DNA of 64,000 bases from the NCBI GenBank assembly GCA_028023455.1, contig JAQFVV010012397.1:4360888-4424887 (forward strand), given 5' to 3'. The notes beneath the pieces were generated by a model. It was not told the origin of the DNA and ran no database searches. It was given only the letters and a program-made list of their open reading frames with translations. Shown here piece by piece: positions 53,490-64,000 of the stretch. Both the position numbers and the translations under genes were made by a program. The first letter of the stretch is position 1; every line of letters begins with the position of its first letter. This stretch comes from Epiperipatus broadwayi (Eukaryota > Onychophora > Udeonychophora > Euonychophora > Peripatidae).

Positions 53490-53790
53490 AGAATGGCCCC
53501 CCAACCCCAGACTAGTTTCAAGCAATGGATCTCTTCAGTGAGAAGCTAGGATATCAGATTTAGAACACCAACCAAAGATAAGCATTTATCGAATAGTTAA
53601 CTCTTAAGAAGATCTGAAATTTTCAGACATCTACACGTCTTTAAATTTAGCTCTCAAACTTAAATAATCATATGGTCATGAACTTAATTTAGATACACCA
53701 TATATTAATATGTTTTGTAATTTAATTTAGCCAAAGCTCCCAACAGCAAAATAATAATAGTAATAAAATCAAATCATATGTCACATAACT
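53490..53790. repeat. Diverged relative of family F
   Basis: Shares the CCCCAGACTAGTTT block and a weaker TCAGTGAG-AGC block with family F, and the later ATCATATGG-TC-TGAACT block, but most other sequence differs. Only one orientation is present. It may be an old single unit or a separate subfamily. Confidence 0.55.
53500..53552 (-). ncRNA. Candidate hammerhead ribozyme in diverged family F relative
   Basis: Minus strand: CTGAAGA (53532-53538), stem II region GATCCATTGCTT, GAAA (53516-53519), ACTAGT, C, TGGGGTTGG. Stem I pairs over about 5 bp (TTCTCA with TGGGG, including wobbles). The catalytic boxes and palindromic stem III are kept although the surroundings diverged. Stem II is poorly paired. 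Confidence 0.5.
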
Positions 53791-55908
53791 TATACAGCTT
53801 GCATTTACAAATGTGTATATATACATACCATTTAATTTAGAAATGTAATACTTTTTTTATATTTAAAATACATTTTTCATCAAAAGGCAATTCAAATATT
53901 TAAATAATAATTAAATTTGACAAACTATAACATTTAAAACCAGTAATGATTTTTTGGGTTTTTTTATTTTCAAATTTAATTGAAAGAAAGCCCTGAACAA
54001 GACTGCTTTCTGATTGAAATATTGAAAAAGAAATAAAAAGCATCAAATAAAAAGAGTGACAACTATTTTTTAAAGTGATTTATTTATATCCTTGTAATCA
54101 TAGTAATACTAAAAAGTTGGCTTGACTCAGCAAAAAAAAAAAATCTATAATGAGAGCAATAAGAATAGACTTTTGAAAAAATATAATTTGAGAAAGAATG
54201 ATAATAGGAAAATTTTTGGATCATTGTGTCTGTCTGAAAAAAATATTGGCAAAGCCTTTCCCTTGGCAGAGACATTGGTTGCTGTAATTATTAATGCTTT
54301 ATAATATTACTGATGGTCTAATATTTTTTCTTCTCTACTTCATTCATTATTTATAATTTAGCTAAACGTAAACATACATGCACATATGTGTGTAAATACT
54401 ATATGTGCATTTGTGACAGAATATAGCACTATACTAGTATTTTTAAAAATCTTTTAATAAAAGAAAATTAGACACAAATATTTTTAATCTGTAATTTTTT
54501 TGTTGTCTGCTGAAAATATTAATAAAATAACTGTCAAATAAAATGCTAAACATTTTATCTATAATATGGAAGATTGAATAAAATCATTAGTGTAAAAGCT
54601 TTGATGTAATTCTTCAGAATATGGTTGATAAAATGTTAGAAACAAATTATTTTTAAGACAATTTAATCTTAACAAGAATGTGATTAAATCTTTATTCAAC
54701 AAAGAAATTATGACGATAGTTATAATGAAAAAAAAGATTGCCACTATTTTTAGTAAACCTTTGGCATGAAGATACATCTAATTATATTCTTAAATAAGTA
54801 TCAAGTTTTAAAAAATTATATTTAATAGAATTTAGAAATATCTTTATATCTACATAAAGTTTGTTGTGTGGTCATTAATTCATCTACCTGGACTGCCTAT
54901 CGCCTGACTTAAAGAATGTAGGTCAAGCTTGGAAATTACAGCTTAGGGCTGAGAATTTACCAAATAAATTAAAATTTTAATTAATACAGCTAATCTATAT
55001 ACACATAACTCATGGTAAATTATTGATATGTAAATATTTATTTATTTAATCTTAGAGAGTAAAATGAAAAAGTATGCATAGCAGAACAACAATAAAATAA
55101 ATCTTGACTTGCCTGATTAGTAAGGCCTTAACACTATTTATTATCATTGTGAAGAGGGATTGAGTGTCCTTTGCTTTGCAATGAAATATTTAAACTGAAT
55201 TTAATGTTTGCCATAAGAAAGATATAGAAAATAGTTTAAAGGCAGATGACTAAGTATTTACCATTTTGTAATCTATCTGGGCCAACAGTACTAAGACAAT
55301 GTCTTAAGCATATTGCAATACATTTGATACATGACAAAGCTGTTTTCCTAAATAACTAGATACCCATTTGCTTATCAATAGTGAATAGTTAAGTGACTGG
55401 AATACCTAAAACAATCCGGAAATTACATGAAAAATCTTCCATTACTTAAGTGTTCCAGATCTTTTTGATATTGTAAGACATTAGTCACACCAATGCATAA
55501 TACTTAAATTTGTATATATAAAAAAAGATAAAATTAGTAAGCACTATTTATTTAAAAAAAATATAATACAAATGAGATTATTAACTTCCATTAAATTTGA
55601 ATTTTTGTTTAAATCATAAATTAACTATTTGAAATTGTCTTATTTTGGGATCATACTATTGGTGTTGTGTTATATCATTACATTACATAATAGACCAAAT
55701 TTATTGAAAAGCATATGATTACAGGAAAGACTGATAAGTAAAGAAGAAGAGAATGATCAGCAGTAATATGAAGTAGTCCATTATAACTACAATGAACATA
55801 TCATTAAAAAAGAATGAAAAGCTAATCAAACATTAGTTTATTCTGAAAAAAAAAATGCTATTCATTTATTTATCAAAAATGAACATCAACTTATGGGTAT
55901 TTAGAATA
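53791..55908. other. AT-rich stretch, nothing recognised
   Basis: No recognisable motif or shared repeat. Confidence 0.5.
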
Positions 55909-56079
55909 TTAATATATAAAGCAAAACCAGATCGTCATATGAGCACCATTTCTTATGCTTGTGCATAACTGTTACTAAATGGGCAAAATTCTCCATACAG
56001 TAGTGACACTTAGTGCAAGCCTGAGTAATCAATGGATGACAGAAGGCTTGTGCATAAAATCCCTATCTAGTGCCTACTC

Positions 56080-56138
56080 ATCCAATATCCCCAGAACAGT
56101 TTCTGGCTTATGGACTTTGTCAGTGAGGAACCTTGGAT
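56080..56138 (-). ncRNA. Candidate hammerhead ribozyme, family F (locus D, direct arm), decayed
   Basis: Minus strand: CTGACAAAG in place of CTGACGAAG, stem II CCATAAGCC, GAAA, then ACTGTTC. The first box and the stem III palindrome are both altered; expected inactive. Confidence 0.55.
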
Positions 56139-56173
56139 CTAAGAACACTGCACCTAGATCTCAGTGCTCTTAG

Positions 56174-56232
56174 ATCCAAGGCCCCTCACTGATGAAGGCC
56201 ATAAGTGAGAAACTAATCTGGGGATATTGGAT
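56174..56232 (+). ncRNA. Candidate hammerhead ribozyme, family F (locus D, inverted arm)
   Basis: ATCCAA, CCCTCA, CTGATGA (56189-56195), GAAA (56209-56212), ACTAAT, C, TGGGGA-TA-TTGGAT. Catalytic boxes intact, but stem II (GGCC...GTGA) is disrupted and the stem III palindrome has one change. Confidence 0.62.
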
Positions 56233-56346
56233 GAGTAAGCACTAGATGGGGATTTTATGCACAAACCTTCTGGCATTCATTGATTACTCTGTCTGGCACT
56301 GAGTGGCACTACTGAATGGAGAGTTTTGCCCATGTTAATAATAAAG

Positions 56347-57654
56347 TTTATGAGTTTTGAAAATGAAATCTTTTACATTGAAACCATTAAAAGTATTCTA
56401 TAGATTATTTTTTGAAATGGCAAGAATAAAATTCATTTACATACTGTAAATCTAAAAGCTAGAAAAAATGTTTTATTTTTGCTTTTTAGTGATATATATT
56501 AAAATTGTGACAGCTTATTATTATCGTACTTTGATGCTTGAAAGAAACTGTCTTTTCAAAAGCTATTGTCTAAAAAAATAGTATACAAAGTTGGTGTTAA
56601 TATACATTCTTCTTTAACATTAGTTTTTATTTGATATTTCACAATAATAATACAATTAATAATAAAAATAATACTGATGATACAGTCATTAACATATCTG
56701 CTTGCCATATCTGAGATTTGAGGCTAGTCTTTCAGGTATAGGATTTTAGTATTTCCTTTTTTAGGAAGCTGGAGACAATATTGATAGCTCTCAACTGATA
56801 AATGAGTATCTGGCTAATATTAGCTGGAGTATGAAAATTGCAGGTTAATCTGAATTGATCAAATGAATATCAATATGCTGATTATTAAATACTTATGATT
56901 TGAAATATCTTGTAACCTTCACCATTGATAAGAGCGATATCTTGCTCCTACAGACATCCAGTCTGTGTTTAACTTTACCTTTTAATCATATGTCATAATA
57001 AAGCAAATTAAAGACTTAGATGGATTTTTTTTTTTTTAAAAACTATCCATGCGTGATTGAATATTTTTCGATGATTATTTCAGATAGTCAGTAATCAAAG
57101 AAAGTTGAGAATAAAATAAAATATTTAAAATGATAATATACAAATTTACACCAAATAAATGAAAATTTCCCAAAAATGACACATCATTTAGCTAGTTAAT
57201 TGTTACAACATTACACTTGAAATTTATTAAATTAATTATTAATTTCTAATTTCTTTTGATAAATGACAATTTGCTTTTTGCTAATGACACATGTCGACTT
57301 CTATTGTTTCCTTAATATAGAAAGAGATTGTATTTAAAAGCTGACAGATATTTTTTATTCTATAGTTAATTTAATTTACATGTGAATGTAATTCAGTGCT
57401 AAAATAAGTTTTGGAATTTATTAAAAAAAAGCAAGTGATGGTTTTGTTTTTTCCAAATTGTCCTCTTTATATTGTATTACAAAGGATAAATCAACAAATA
57501 ATGTTATCTGTGTTTATTTTGAAATTAAAACCAATACAAACAAAATGAGCTTTTATTATGTAACTAATATTGAAACATTCAATGCTCACGCTAATAACTA
57601 TATACATAAAGTTTAAAAATATTTATGAGATACTACCATGAGTTTACATATTGT
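56347..57654. other. AT-rich stretch, nothing recognised
   Basis: No recognisable motif. Confidence 0.5.
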
Positions 57655-57830
57655 TAAGTCTACATTAGAATAGTTAGTTATTGGTAAAGTACTACTGTAT
57701 AACTTTCTTCTAAATCTTCATTAGTTTAGATTTTGAAATAATGCACATTTATTATTAAGGATTCTTTATATTTTAACAATTATTGCAGAATGATTAATAG
57801 ATTAATTTGATATATCATCTAAAATAATTT
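57655..57830 (+). repeat. SINE-like repeat H, copy 1
   Basis: Shares TCTTCATTAGTTTAGAT, TTTATTATTAAGGATTCTTT and GCAGAATGATTAATAGATTAA-TTGATATATC with copies 2 and 3 downstream. The GCAGAATGATTA segment resembles a tRNA A-box region. Confidence 0.6.
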
Positions 57831-57894
57831 TAAGTCATACAAAAAAAAAATACTTTTTAAGGCAGATAACACATTTATATCTATATATATATAA

Positions 57895-59445
57895 TGATAG
57901 CAAGCGTCTCCTATATCTATTATATCTTCCGAATTGCCCAGAATTTTAAATGAAGAAGTGAGACATGCAATTAAATTTATGAAGAAAGGAAAGGCTTCAG
58001 GTAATGATGGAATTATAATTGATATATTAAAAAAAGCAGGTGAAGAAATAGATTTTTTTTTTTAGCAAAGTTATATACGAAATGTCTAAATGATAAAAAT
58101 GTACCAGATGATTGGAAGAATGCAGTCTTAATATTAATATATAAAAAAGGTGATAAAGAAGATATTAGAAATTGCAGACCTATCAGTTTTAGACAAAATT
58201 TTTACCAAGATAATTACAACTTGTCTACAGAGAACATTGGATATCCACCAACCAAAAAAAAAAAAACAAGCTGGATTTAAAAGTGGTTTTAGTACAATAG
58301 ATCATATCCAGGTATTGAGAGAAGTTATAGAAAGAACAAATGAATATCAGTTGGCATTATGCTTTGGATTTGTAGATTATGAAAAAACATTTGATTCTAT
58401 AAACATTTCTTCAGTGATTAAAGCATTGGATCATCAAGGTATAGATCCAGGATATCCTTATATTTTAAAGAATATTTCTAAAAATGCAGCAGCAACAATT
58501 AGATTATATAACAGTACTAGGAAAGTCAACATTGAGAAGAGTGTAAGACAGGATGAATCCATATCTCCAAAACTTTTTACAGCAGTGCTGCAACAAGTAT
58601 TTTGTGAATTAAAATGGGAAGCTAAAGGAGTGAAAGTAAATGGAAATTATTTAAGTTATTTAGATTTTTCAGATGATGTAGTTGTTTTTTCAAATAATAC
58701 TTTAGAGCTTCAGAAAATGTTGCAGGAGTTATCAGATGAAAGTAAAATAGTAGGACTAAAGATAAATGTTAAAAAGACTAAAGTAATGTTTAATGGAATT
58801 TCCCAAATTATGAAAATAAAGATTGATTATGATGAGTTAGAAGAAGTTAACAGCTACAAATATCTTGGTCAGATTATTAATACAGATTGAAACACAATGG
58901 ATGAAATTAATCATGGAATTAAATTTGGTTGGAGTGCTTTTCATAGAAATAACTTGATTCTAAAAGGAAATATGCCTATGTGTTTGAAAAAGAAAGTTTT
59001 TAATAAATGTGTTTTACCAGTTCTTACTTATGGATCTGAGACTTGGACACTTAATAGAAGAGTAATACAGAGACTTCATACCACTCAAAGAAGTATGGAG
59101 AGATGCATGTTGGGAGTAACAAGAAGAGATCAAAAATGCAATATATAGGTAAGAGAACAAGCAGGTATTACTGATCTCATTGAAAAAATTAAAAGACTGA
59201 AATGGAGTTGGGTTGGACATATTACTAGAAGAGATGATAATAGATGGACAATTAAAATCTTAAACTGGATTCCAAGAGATTGTAAAAGACCCAGAAAGAA
59301 ACCACATGTGGATGGATGAATGAAATAAGAAAGTGTGCAGGGGTGATGTGGAGAAGAAAAGCTAAAGATTGGAGAAGATGGATTGAACTTGGGGAGACCT
59401 TCATCCTGCAGTGGATTAATAATGGTTGATGATGAATTATAGCAA
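57895..59445 (+). pseudogene. LINE 4: RTE-type reverse transcriptase and C-terminal region
   Basis: Recognisable RTE-clade LINE, 5'-truncated. It encodes MKKGKASGNDGI (RT start), VPDDWKNAVLILIYKKGDK and NCRPIS (near 58098-58190), QAGFKSGFSTIDHI (near 58267-58310), CFGFVDYEKTFDSI (motif A, near 58360-58402), VRQDESISPKLFTAVLQ (motif B, near 58541-58590), YLDFSDDVVVF (catalytic box with FADD changed to FSDD, near 58657-58690), NVKKTKVMF, YKYLGQII, then LPVLTYGSETWTLNRR and MERCMLGVTRRD (59010-59130) and KRLKWSWVGHITRRDDNRW (near 59190-59250). Main frame 58150-58890 ends in a TGA inside the domain; a frameshift precedes 58150 and stops lie at 59146-59148 and 59317-59319. Ends in TTGATGATGAATTA, a typical RTE-like 3' end. 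It sits between repeat H copies. Confidence 0.9.
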
Positions 59446-59459
59446 AACATTAACACATT

Positions 59460-59872
59460 GATTAAGACTCCATTATCATATATTACTGTGTACTCATTTT
59501 TATATCTTCATTAGTTTAGATAAAATGATACTCTTTTATTATTAAGGATTTTTTTTATTTAATTAAACAGTTCTAAAAGGAACTTATTGCAGAAAAGTTG
59601 ACCCACTAATCTGATATATCTAAGGTTTTAGTCTCCACAGGGATTTATAGCAGAATGATGTACATATTGTCATGACTACATTAGTAAAATTCTTTGCTAT
59701 TAAAATGTCTATATAGTTACTTTTAAATTTTATTAGTTTAGATAAAATAGTGCACTTTTATTTTTTCTATTTAAAGTCTTTTAAAATTCTCACTACAGAA
59801 TGATTAGTATATTAGCCTGATATATCTATGACCTGGGATTTGAATCTGGTCAAATATTCTTTTTATATAGCT
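59460..59872 (+). repeat. SINE-like repeat H, copies 2 and 3 in tandem
   Basis: Copy 2 (about 59460-59650) and copy 3 (about 59668-59872) share the TTAGTTTAGATAAAAT block, an A-box-like GCAGAATGAT segment and TCTGATATATCTA. Copy 3 retains CCTGGGATTTGAATCTGGTC, a convincing B-box region, so the monomer looks tRNA-derived. Confidence 0.55.
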
Positions 59873-60179
59873 GATTCATAGCAGACATAGATAGCCATTC
59901 AGCATTAGTTACTAAATAGATATTTAGATTCTCAAATTAATTTGACAGAAACCTCCTTTGCTCCCATTATAAACTCATTTTTTCAATATTTATTAAGTTC
60001 AACTATAATTTTTTATAATTTTTGTTTATAAACTTAAATTTCTAAAAATTAAATCTAATTTTTTGAGTTTTAGTATAGAATAAAGATTTTATACTAAAAT
60101 CAAAGATTGAATAATGACTAAAATGGTCTAATGCATGCAAAGATATTAATCAGTTGTTGTGGCTAGAGGATAAAAAACA

Positions 60180-61010
60180 GATGAAGTCAAAATTTCCTCC
60201 AAAAATTATGGGTGCCAATTAAATGCTCAATTTCCTAAAAAAAATGATAATTTAAAATCTCAAGTTATAAACTTATGGGCAACATATTCATATTGCTCTT
60301 TTATGCATACTCATTTTTTGATGATTATGGATGTTTATTCTTACTGGACAGAATATTGAATAGTCAAAAATACTAGCTCAAATGAAATTATTGATATGCT
60401 CAGAAAAATATGTTCCTTATAGTCTCTGATAATAGCTCTTTGAAATCATTGTAATAAATTTGAAGAGTATTTGGAAGACTGTGGAATTAAGCATTTGTGC
60501 TCACTTCTATATTACCATGACTTCAATAGCCTAGTGAATAATACAATTTCATAACTAAAACAGGCTTTGAGAATTTTACTAAAAAGTTTATATTGTATTA
60601 TTATATCAAAGCCCCATGCCTGCACTGGCAATTGGCAAGTTACCAGCTGAGTTGCATTAAGTAAAAAACTCAGATCACAATTAACCCTATTATCCTTAGA
60701 TAAAAATCATATGAGCCAAGCATCAACTTGCAATAAGTTAAAACTGGTTAAAAAGTTGTAGGTAAATTGTGAATGAAGAGAAGATTATAAAAGTAATATT
60801 AAAACAAATTGTAGTGGCAGATAGTAATTTCTGTTTAAGCAAGGAAAGTTAGGTGATGACTGTGAGATGTAAAGACTGATAAAACTGAACAATAAATGGT
60901 GCACTGAAAATATGGCAGTCATCATAAAAACTGAAACAGTAAATATAGTTGGTACTAACTTCATGTCAAGCAACTGCCAGGAAATAGTAACAATAAATCT
61001 CAATACTTAA
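60180..61010 (+). pseudogene. Decayed Ty3-type retroelement integrase
   Basis: Fragments in order: FLMIMDVYSYWTEY (near 60314-60355, first catalytic Asp region), NTSSNEIIDMLRKI (60370-60410), a degraded SDN segment (TCTGATAATAGC, near 60424-60437), FEEYLEDCGIKHLCS (60460-60505), YYHDFNSLVNNTIS and LKQALRILL (60510-60580; the region of the third catalytic acid, with Glu altered), then a TGELPAEL-like segment near 60630-60655. This order matches the DDE core and following region of integrases of LTR retrotransposons. No protease or RT was found nearby and no LTRs were seen. Inactive. Confidence 0.72.
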
Positions 61011-61167
61011 AAAGCAAAGAATTGTCCAATTATCTAAAAGATTATTTATCAAGCTGAATCATAAACACTAGTTTTCTGCTGTAGAAGAGAAGTGATGTGT
61101 ACATGTATATACAATAATATCTTTGAAATTTTTTTTCTTCTGAAAACTATTTATTAATTATATATTT

Positions 61168-61303
61168 AATTATGTTGTAATCATCTTGCATTGGTAGTCG
61201 AGAGATCAGCGTGACTGCCTTGCACTTGCAGGAAGTTGCCCAGGTTATGGGTTCACATCCTGGCCGATGCTATGACACTTAAAAAAAAATTATGTTGTAA
61301 TCA
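61168..61303 (+). mobile_element. tRNA-derived SINE or tRNA retropseudogene with perfect 16-bp TSD
   Basis: A 16-bp direct repeat AATTATGTTGTAATCA (61168-61183 and 61288-61303) flanks a 104-bp insert. The insert starts with an 83-bp tRNA-like head: GCATTGG (61188-61194) pairs over 7 bp with CCGATGC (61264-61270), and a T-arm follows tRNA rules (ATGGG, loop TTCACAT, CCTGG). GGGTTCACATCC is a B box. A short linker TATGACACTT and an A9 tail end it. Arm order and tail show retrotransposition. The perfect TSD indicates a young insertion. Not a functional tRNA gene: it is too long, and no proper anticodon arm was identified. Confidence 0.85.
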
Positions 61304-61611
61304 GAATATTACTTTGTTAACTGATAATCCATCTCTTTCTTTTCCATTCTTTTTGTTACTGCATAGAACAATGGAATATTGAAGCAAAATGGGAGTGTGG
61401 GAGTAGATTTGATGACTCTTGCTTCTTATTTTGTTAAGAAACTTAGTAGCATGAATTGTAAGTAAATTATTTATATTTCTAAGTAAAATATTTCTATTCA
61501 TATTATATTCACTGATGGCAATAATATTGGCATCAGCATGGGATTTGGGTTTTCATCATCAGATTTTCAATGATATGGATGGCTAAAAAAGTTGGAGGTT
61601 GAAGTAAATTG

Positions 61612-61860
61612 AAACTGAGCACTGATTATATATATGTGTGGGAGATGATAATTTGGACCAACTGATGGGTGCTGGTTTAGCATGAAATACATATATTGGT
61701 GATTATTTATCTTTTTTACATGTTATATGGTCATGGGTATTAGTTGTATGAGATAGTGTGGATAGTTGAAGGGTGCTTAAAAATCTGAGTTCAAATCCCC
61801 TATACTTACAATGAAGCTTCCAGGTTTGTGAAGAGTGCCTGGTTTTCAAATATATATATA
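61612..61860 (+). mobile_element. Family E single copy, hammerhead-bearing SINE-like repeat
   Basis: About 245 bp matching the family E copies at 35.97-36.35 kb: CTGAGCA-TGATTATATAT, the hammerhead, ATGGTCATGGGTAT-AGTTG, GGGTGCTTAAAAATCTGAG, TTCAAATCCCCTATACTTAC and GGTTTGTGAAGAGTGC-TGG. GAGTTCAAATCCC resembles a Pol III B box. Ends at a short TA run. No coding capacity. Confidence 0.75.
61644..61711 (+). ncRNA. Candidate hammerhead ribozyme, family E
   Basis: GATGATAA and GACCAA (stem I 5' strand), CTGATGG (61662-61668; the last A of CTGATGA changed to G), stem II GTGCT-GGTTT-AGCAT (61669-61683), GAAA (61684-61687), ATACATAT-type stem III, A at the cleavage position, then TTGGTGATTATTTATC (61696-61711) pairing back over CCAA and GATGATAA. 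Combining this copy with the one at 36.2 kb gives an intact consensus core. Confidence 0.7.
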
Positions 61861-64000
61861 GTATCATATTTCATTCACAGATAATTAATTATATTAGTTA
61901 TAGTAAATTATGCAATTAAAGTCATTTTGTTTTTGCAGCAAATATTATTGTTTGTCAACATCTGTAATTGCACCGCATAGATTAGACAACACAACAGTAA
62001 TGTATTCTGCATCTAAACATTGTACAACACCAAGATTAATTGACTACAGAATGATAGTTATTATAATAACTAGATTATATTCTGCTAATCAAATGTACTC
62101 TGCCAAATTAAACTGAGTTCTGCTTTTATGAATTTTTGCTTGCAGTTAAATATTACACATATATAATTAACTTGTGAAGTGTTGTTCGTAATTCTTGATA
62201 TTTGACATAAATAAATATTTAAAACTTGAAAGTGATTGCCTCTGTATTATATCACAAACACTACTAACTTTTAGAGCCATGAGACTTCAATTATCAAAAA
62301 GAAATTTTATTCAATTGGTTAAACAGTTTATTTCACTCTTTTTTTTTTTTTCACTTTTCTCAGGAATGGATTAAAAAATCTTTTGCTTTCTATCCAGAAT
62401 CTTTTATCACAAGAATAGTTCAGATTTTGATTAAGCTTATTTATTAATGAAATTAGATTATTTATTATTAAAAGCACTTGTAAAACCTTAAGAGTAATTT
62501 ATAATTTAACGTTATTTTTCCCAACAATAAAAGATTTATTTTTTAAAGTAATTAATATTTCTATTCTTTACACACATCGAAATTATCGTTATGGAAAATG
62601 TATAATTAATTTCAATTAAATATTTATACTGTATGAACACATAAGAAATTCAACACTGTTATTATTTTATGTACAAAAAAAAAAACCTTTAGAGTCTTGA
62701 CAAGACTGCAGATGGTTTTCATTGCAAACTTACAATAGTCAAAGTATAAACTTTTTATATTTAAAAGGTAAAAAAGCTGCTTTAAATATCTATTTAAAAT
62801 TGATTTTATTTCACTCAGCACATTTTTCATTTTCGTAAAAAGACGTTTAATACTAATAAAAAACAACTGATTGTTGCTTTGTTTTGATTGGCTCATTACT
62901 TTTACCTGGAGATACCGCACCGAGATGTCAATTTAATATTTCTTTTCAAAATCAAATATTTAAAATATATTTTTTGCAGATAAAACTATATAAAATTTAT
63001 TATTATTTATATAATATTAATTTTGTCAAGTAACGTACAGATGAGATTTTTTATTGCATGACATCACACACCGATTGATTATGTATGTATAAGTACTATG
63101 ACCAAACAAAGAAATGATTAATAAAGATAATTCACCTTTGTATTTTATTATCCTTGCATAAGTTATGTTAAAATCTAAAGAATTCTTAAGAGGAAACGAT
63201 TCCTTTTTCTTTATTTCTTGAAAGAAAATTAAAATTATTCATTTATTAATACACATTAAACAATAATAATTGTATAAAATGTAAATAAGAACATTTCTTT
63301 TTTCACAATTCTAATATCATTTATTATAAACTTGACTAATCGGTAGCCATCAAATGGTAGCACACTTTAATCTTCATTCCCAGATTCCCTTATCTTTATG
63401 AGTTTAAAATTTTAAATTACAGTTTCGTTTTAATAAATGAAAGGTCAGAATTTTTGATCTTGAATCCTTATTGTTAATGACAAACTTAAAGGCCATTCTG
63501 GGGATAAAATTAAACTGCTTTATCACCTGACGGCCAACTAATTACTTAAGCCTACAATAGATGGTGCTGGACCAGAAAGAAAGCAAGGATCTTGATTATG
63601 ATAGTAACTGAAGGAATCAAATTATGTTGCATTGGTAAAAATGTAAATACGTTAATTAATCTTTCAAATGTTTTTATAAGTTAGCAGGATTTACAGTAGT
63701 AAAATGATTAAAGTTTTTTCTGTAGGTCATATGATATTTTATATATAAATATACAGAATAATACAAAACTCTAACCCATTTTTAAAAGCTGTATTTTTAT
63801 AAGAAGAAAGTATTTATATTTTGTTAGTGGCAATCCACAATACCTTTCTTTACTTCTTTGTATGGAAATAATCCTACAAATTGTGATATTGTATTACACA
63901 TATTAGGAAAATGGTTACTTCTTCTCCAGAAAATCTATTTTATATTATTGATATTTTTTTAATGAGATGAAAAAAGATACATATTTTAAAAATAATAACA
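61861..64000. other. AT-rich stretch, nothing recognised
   Basis: No recognisable motif. The 98-codon minus-strand frame at 62624-62920 and 68-codon plus frame at 61910-62116 show no known domain. Confidence 0.5.

Larger units (their letters stand above)
55909..56346. mobile_element. Fold-back element D, family F, minimal hairpin
   Basis: One direct half-unit (about 55922-56160) is followed at once by its inverted counterpart (about 56160-56335); the switch lies at AGATCTCAGTGCTCTTAGATC. Flanking direct repeat TTAATATATAAAG (55909-55921) and TTAATAATAAAG (56335-56346), one indel. Much shorter than A-C because the middle part of the unit is missing. Two candidate hammerheads, one per strand. 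Confidence 0.78.

Noticed and set aside
61188-61270. Functional tRNA gene
   Set aside because: Acceptor and T-arms are good, but the 83-nt length, lack of a clear anticodon arm, A-tail and TSD show a retroposed copy.

Overview
The window is AT-rich animal (metazoan) DNA made almost entirely of transposable elements, simple repeats and unassigned sequence. I see no host protein-coding gene, rRNA or functional tRNA gene. The mix of Penelope-like elements (PLEs), RTE-type and other APE-endonuclease LINEs, tRNA-derived SINEs, long TA and TATC microsatellites and short hammerhead-bearing repeats fits a mollusc, with a cephalopod the most plausible guess. That is inference; no gene here fixes the species.

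Layout. 1-975: minus-strand PLE reverse transcriptase running into a GIY-YIG endonuclease cut off by the window edge. 2501-3276: large TATC/TACC microsatellite. About 5105-9830, possibly to 11345: a decayed plus-strand LINE carrying two nested insertions, each with a perfect target-site duplication (TSD; 13 and 15 bp), followed by a tandemly duplicated tract that may be its 3' UTR. 14.0-15.4 kb: small repeats and a palindrome. 16.3-17.1 kb: first fold-back element (locus A). 24.5-26.1 kb: second PLE, minus strand. 26.7-28.6 kb: large compound fold-back element (locus B). 35.9-36.4 kb: fold-back pair of a second small repeat family (family E). 37-38.4 and 39.2-39.7 kb: LINE remnants. 41.7-42.9 kb: fold-back element C, then a 115-bp TA tract. 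50.1-53.4 kb: minus-strand LINE with a SINE-like piece at its 3' end. 53.5-53.8 kb: diverged relative of the fold-back family. 55.9-56.35 kb: short fold-back element D. 57.6-59.9 kb: SINE-like repeat copies interrupted by an RTE LINE. 60.2-61.0 kb: decayed Ty3-type integrase. 61.2 kb: small, well-preserved tRNA-derived SINE with a 16-bp TSD. 61.6-61.86 kb: single copy of family E.

Main result. Both small repeat families appear to encode type I hammerhead self-cleaving ribozymes. Family F (loci A, B, C, D, relative at 53.5 kb) has the catalytic boxes CTGANGA and GAAA, a self-complementary ACTAGT stem III and a stem I of two 6-bp helices around an internal loop. Family E (36.2 and 61.7 kb) has an independent hammerhead with a 5-bp stem II. 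Family F occurs as about 450-bp units in tandem and inverted order inside direct repeats of 12-17 bp. This resembles the HHR-bearing SINE-like elements and retrozymes reported in animals. PLEs, the autonomous elements in which hammerheads are also found, are present twice, so mobilisation in trans is a natural but untested hypothesis. Locus B also contains about 635 bp copied from locus A, 10.9 kb away, including about 100 bp of locus A's flanking DNA. This points to template switching or non-allelic conversion as a source of the fold-back structures.
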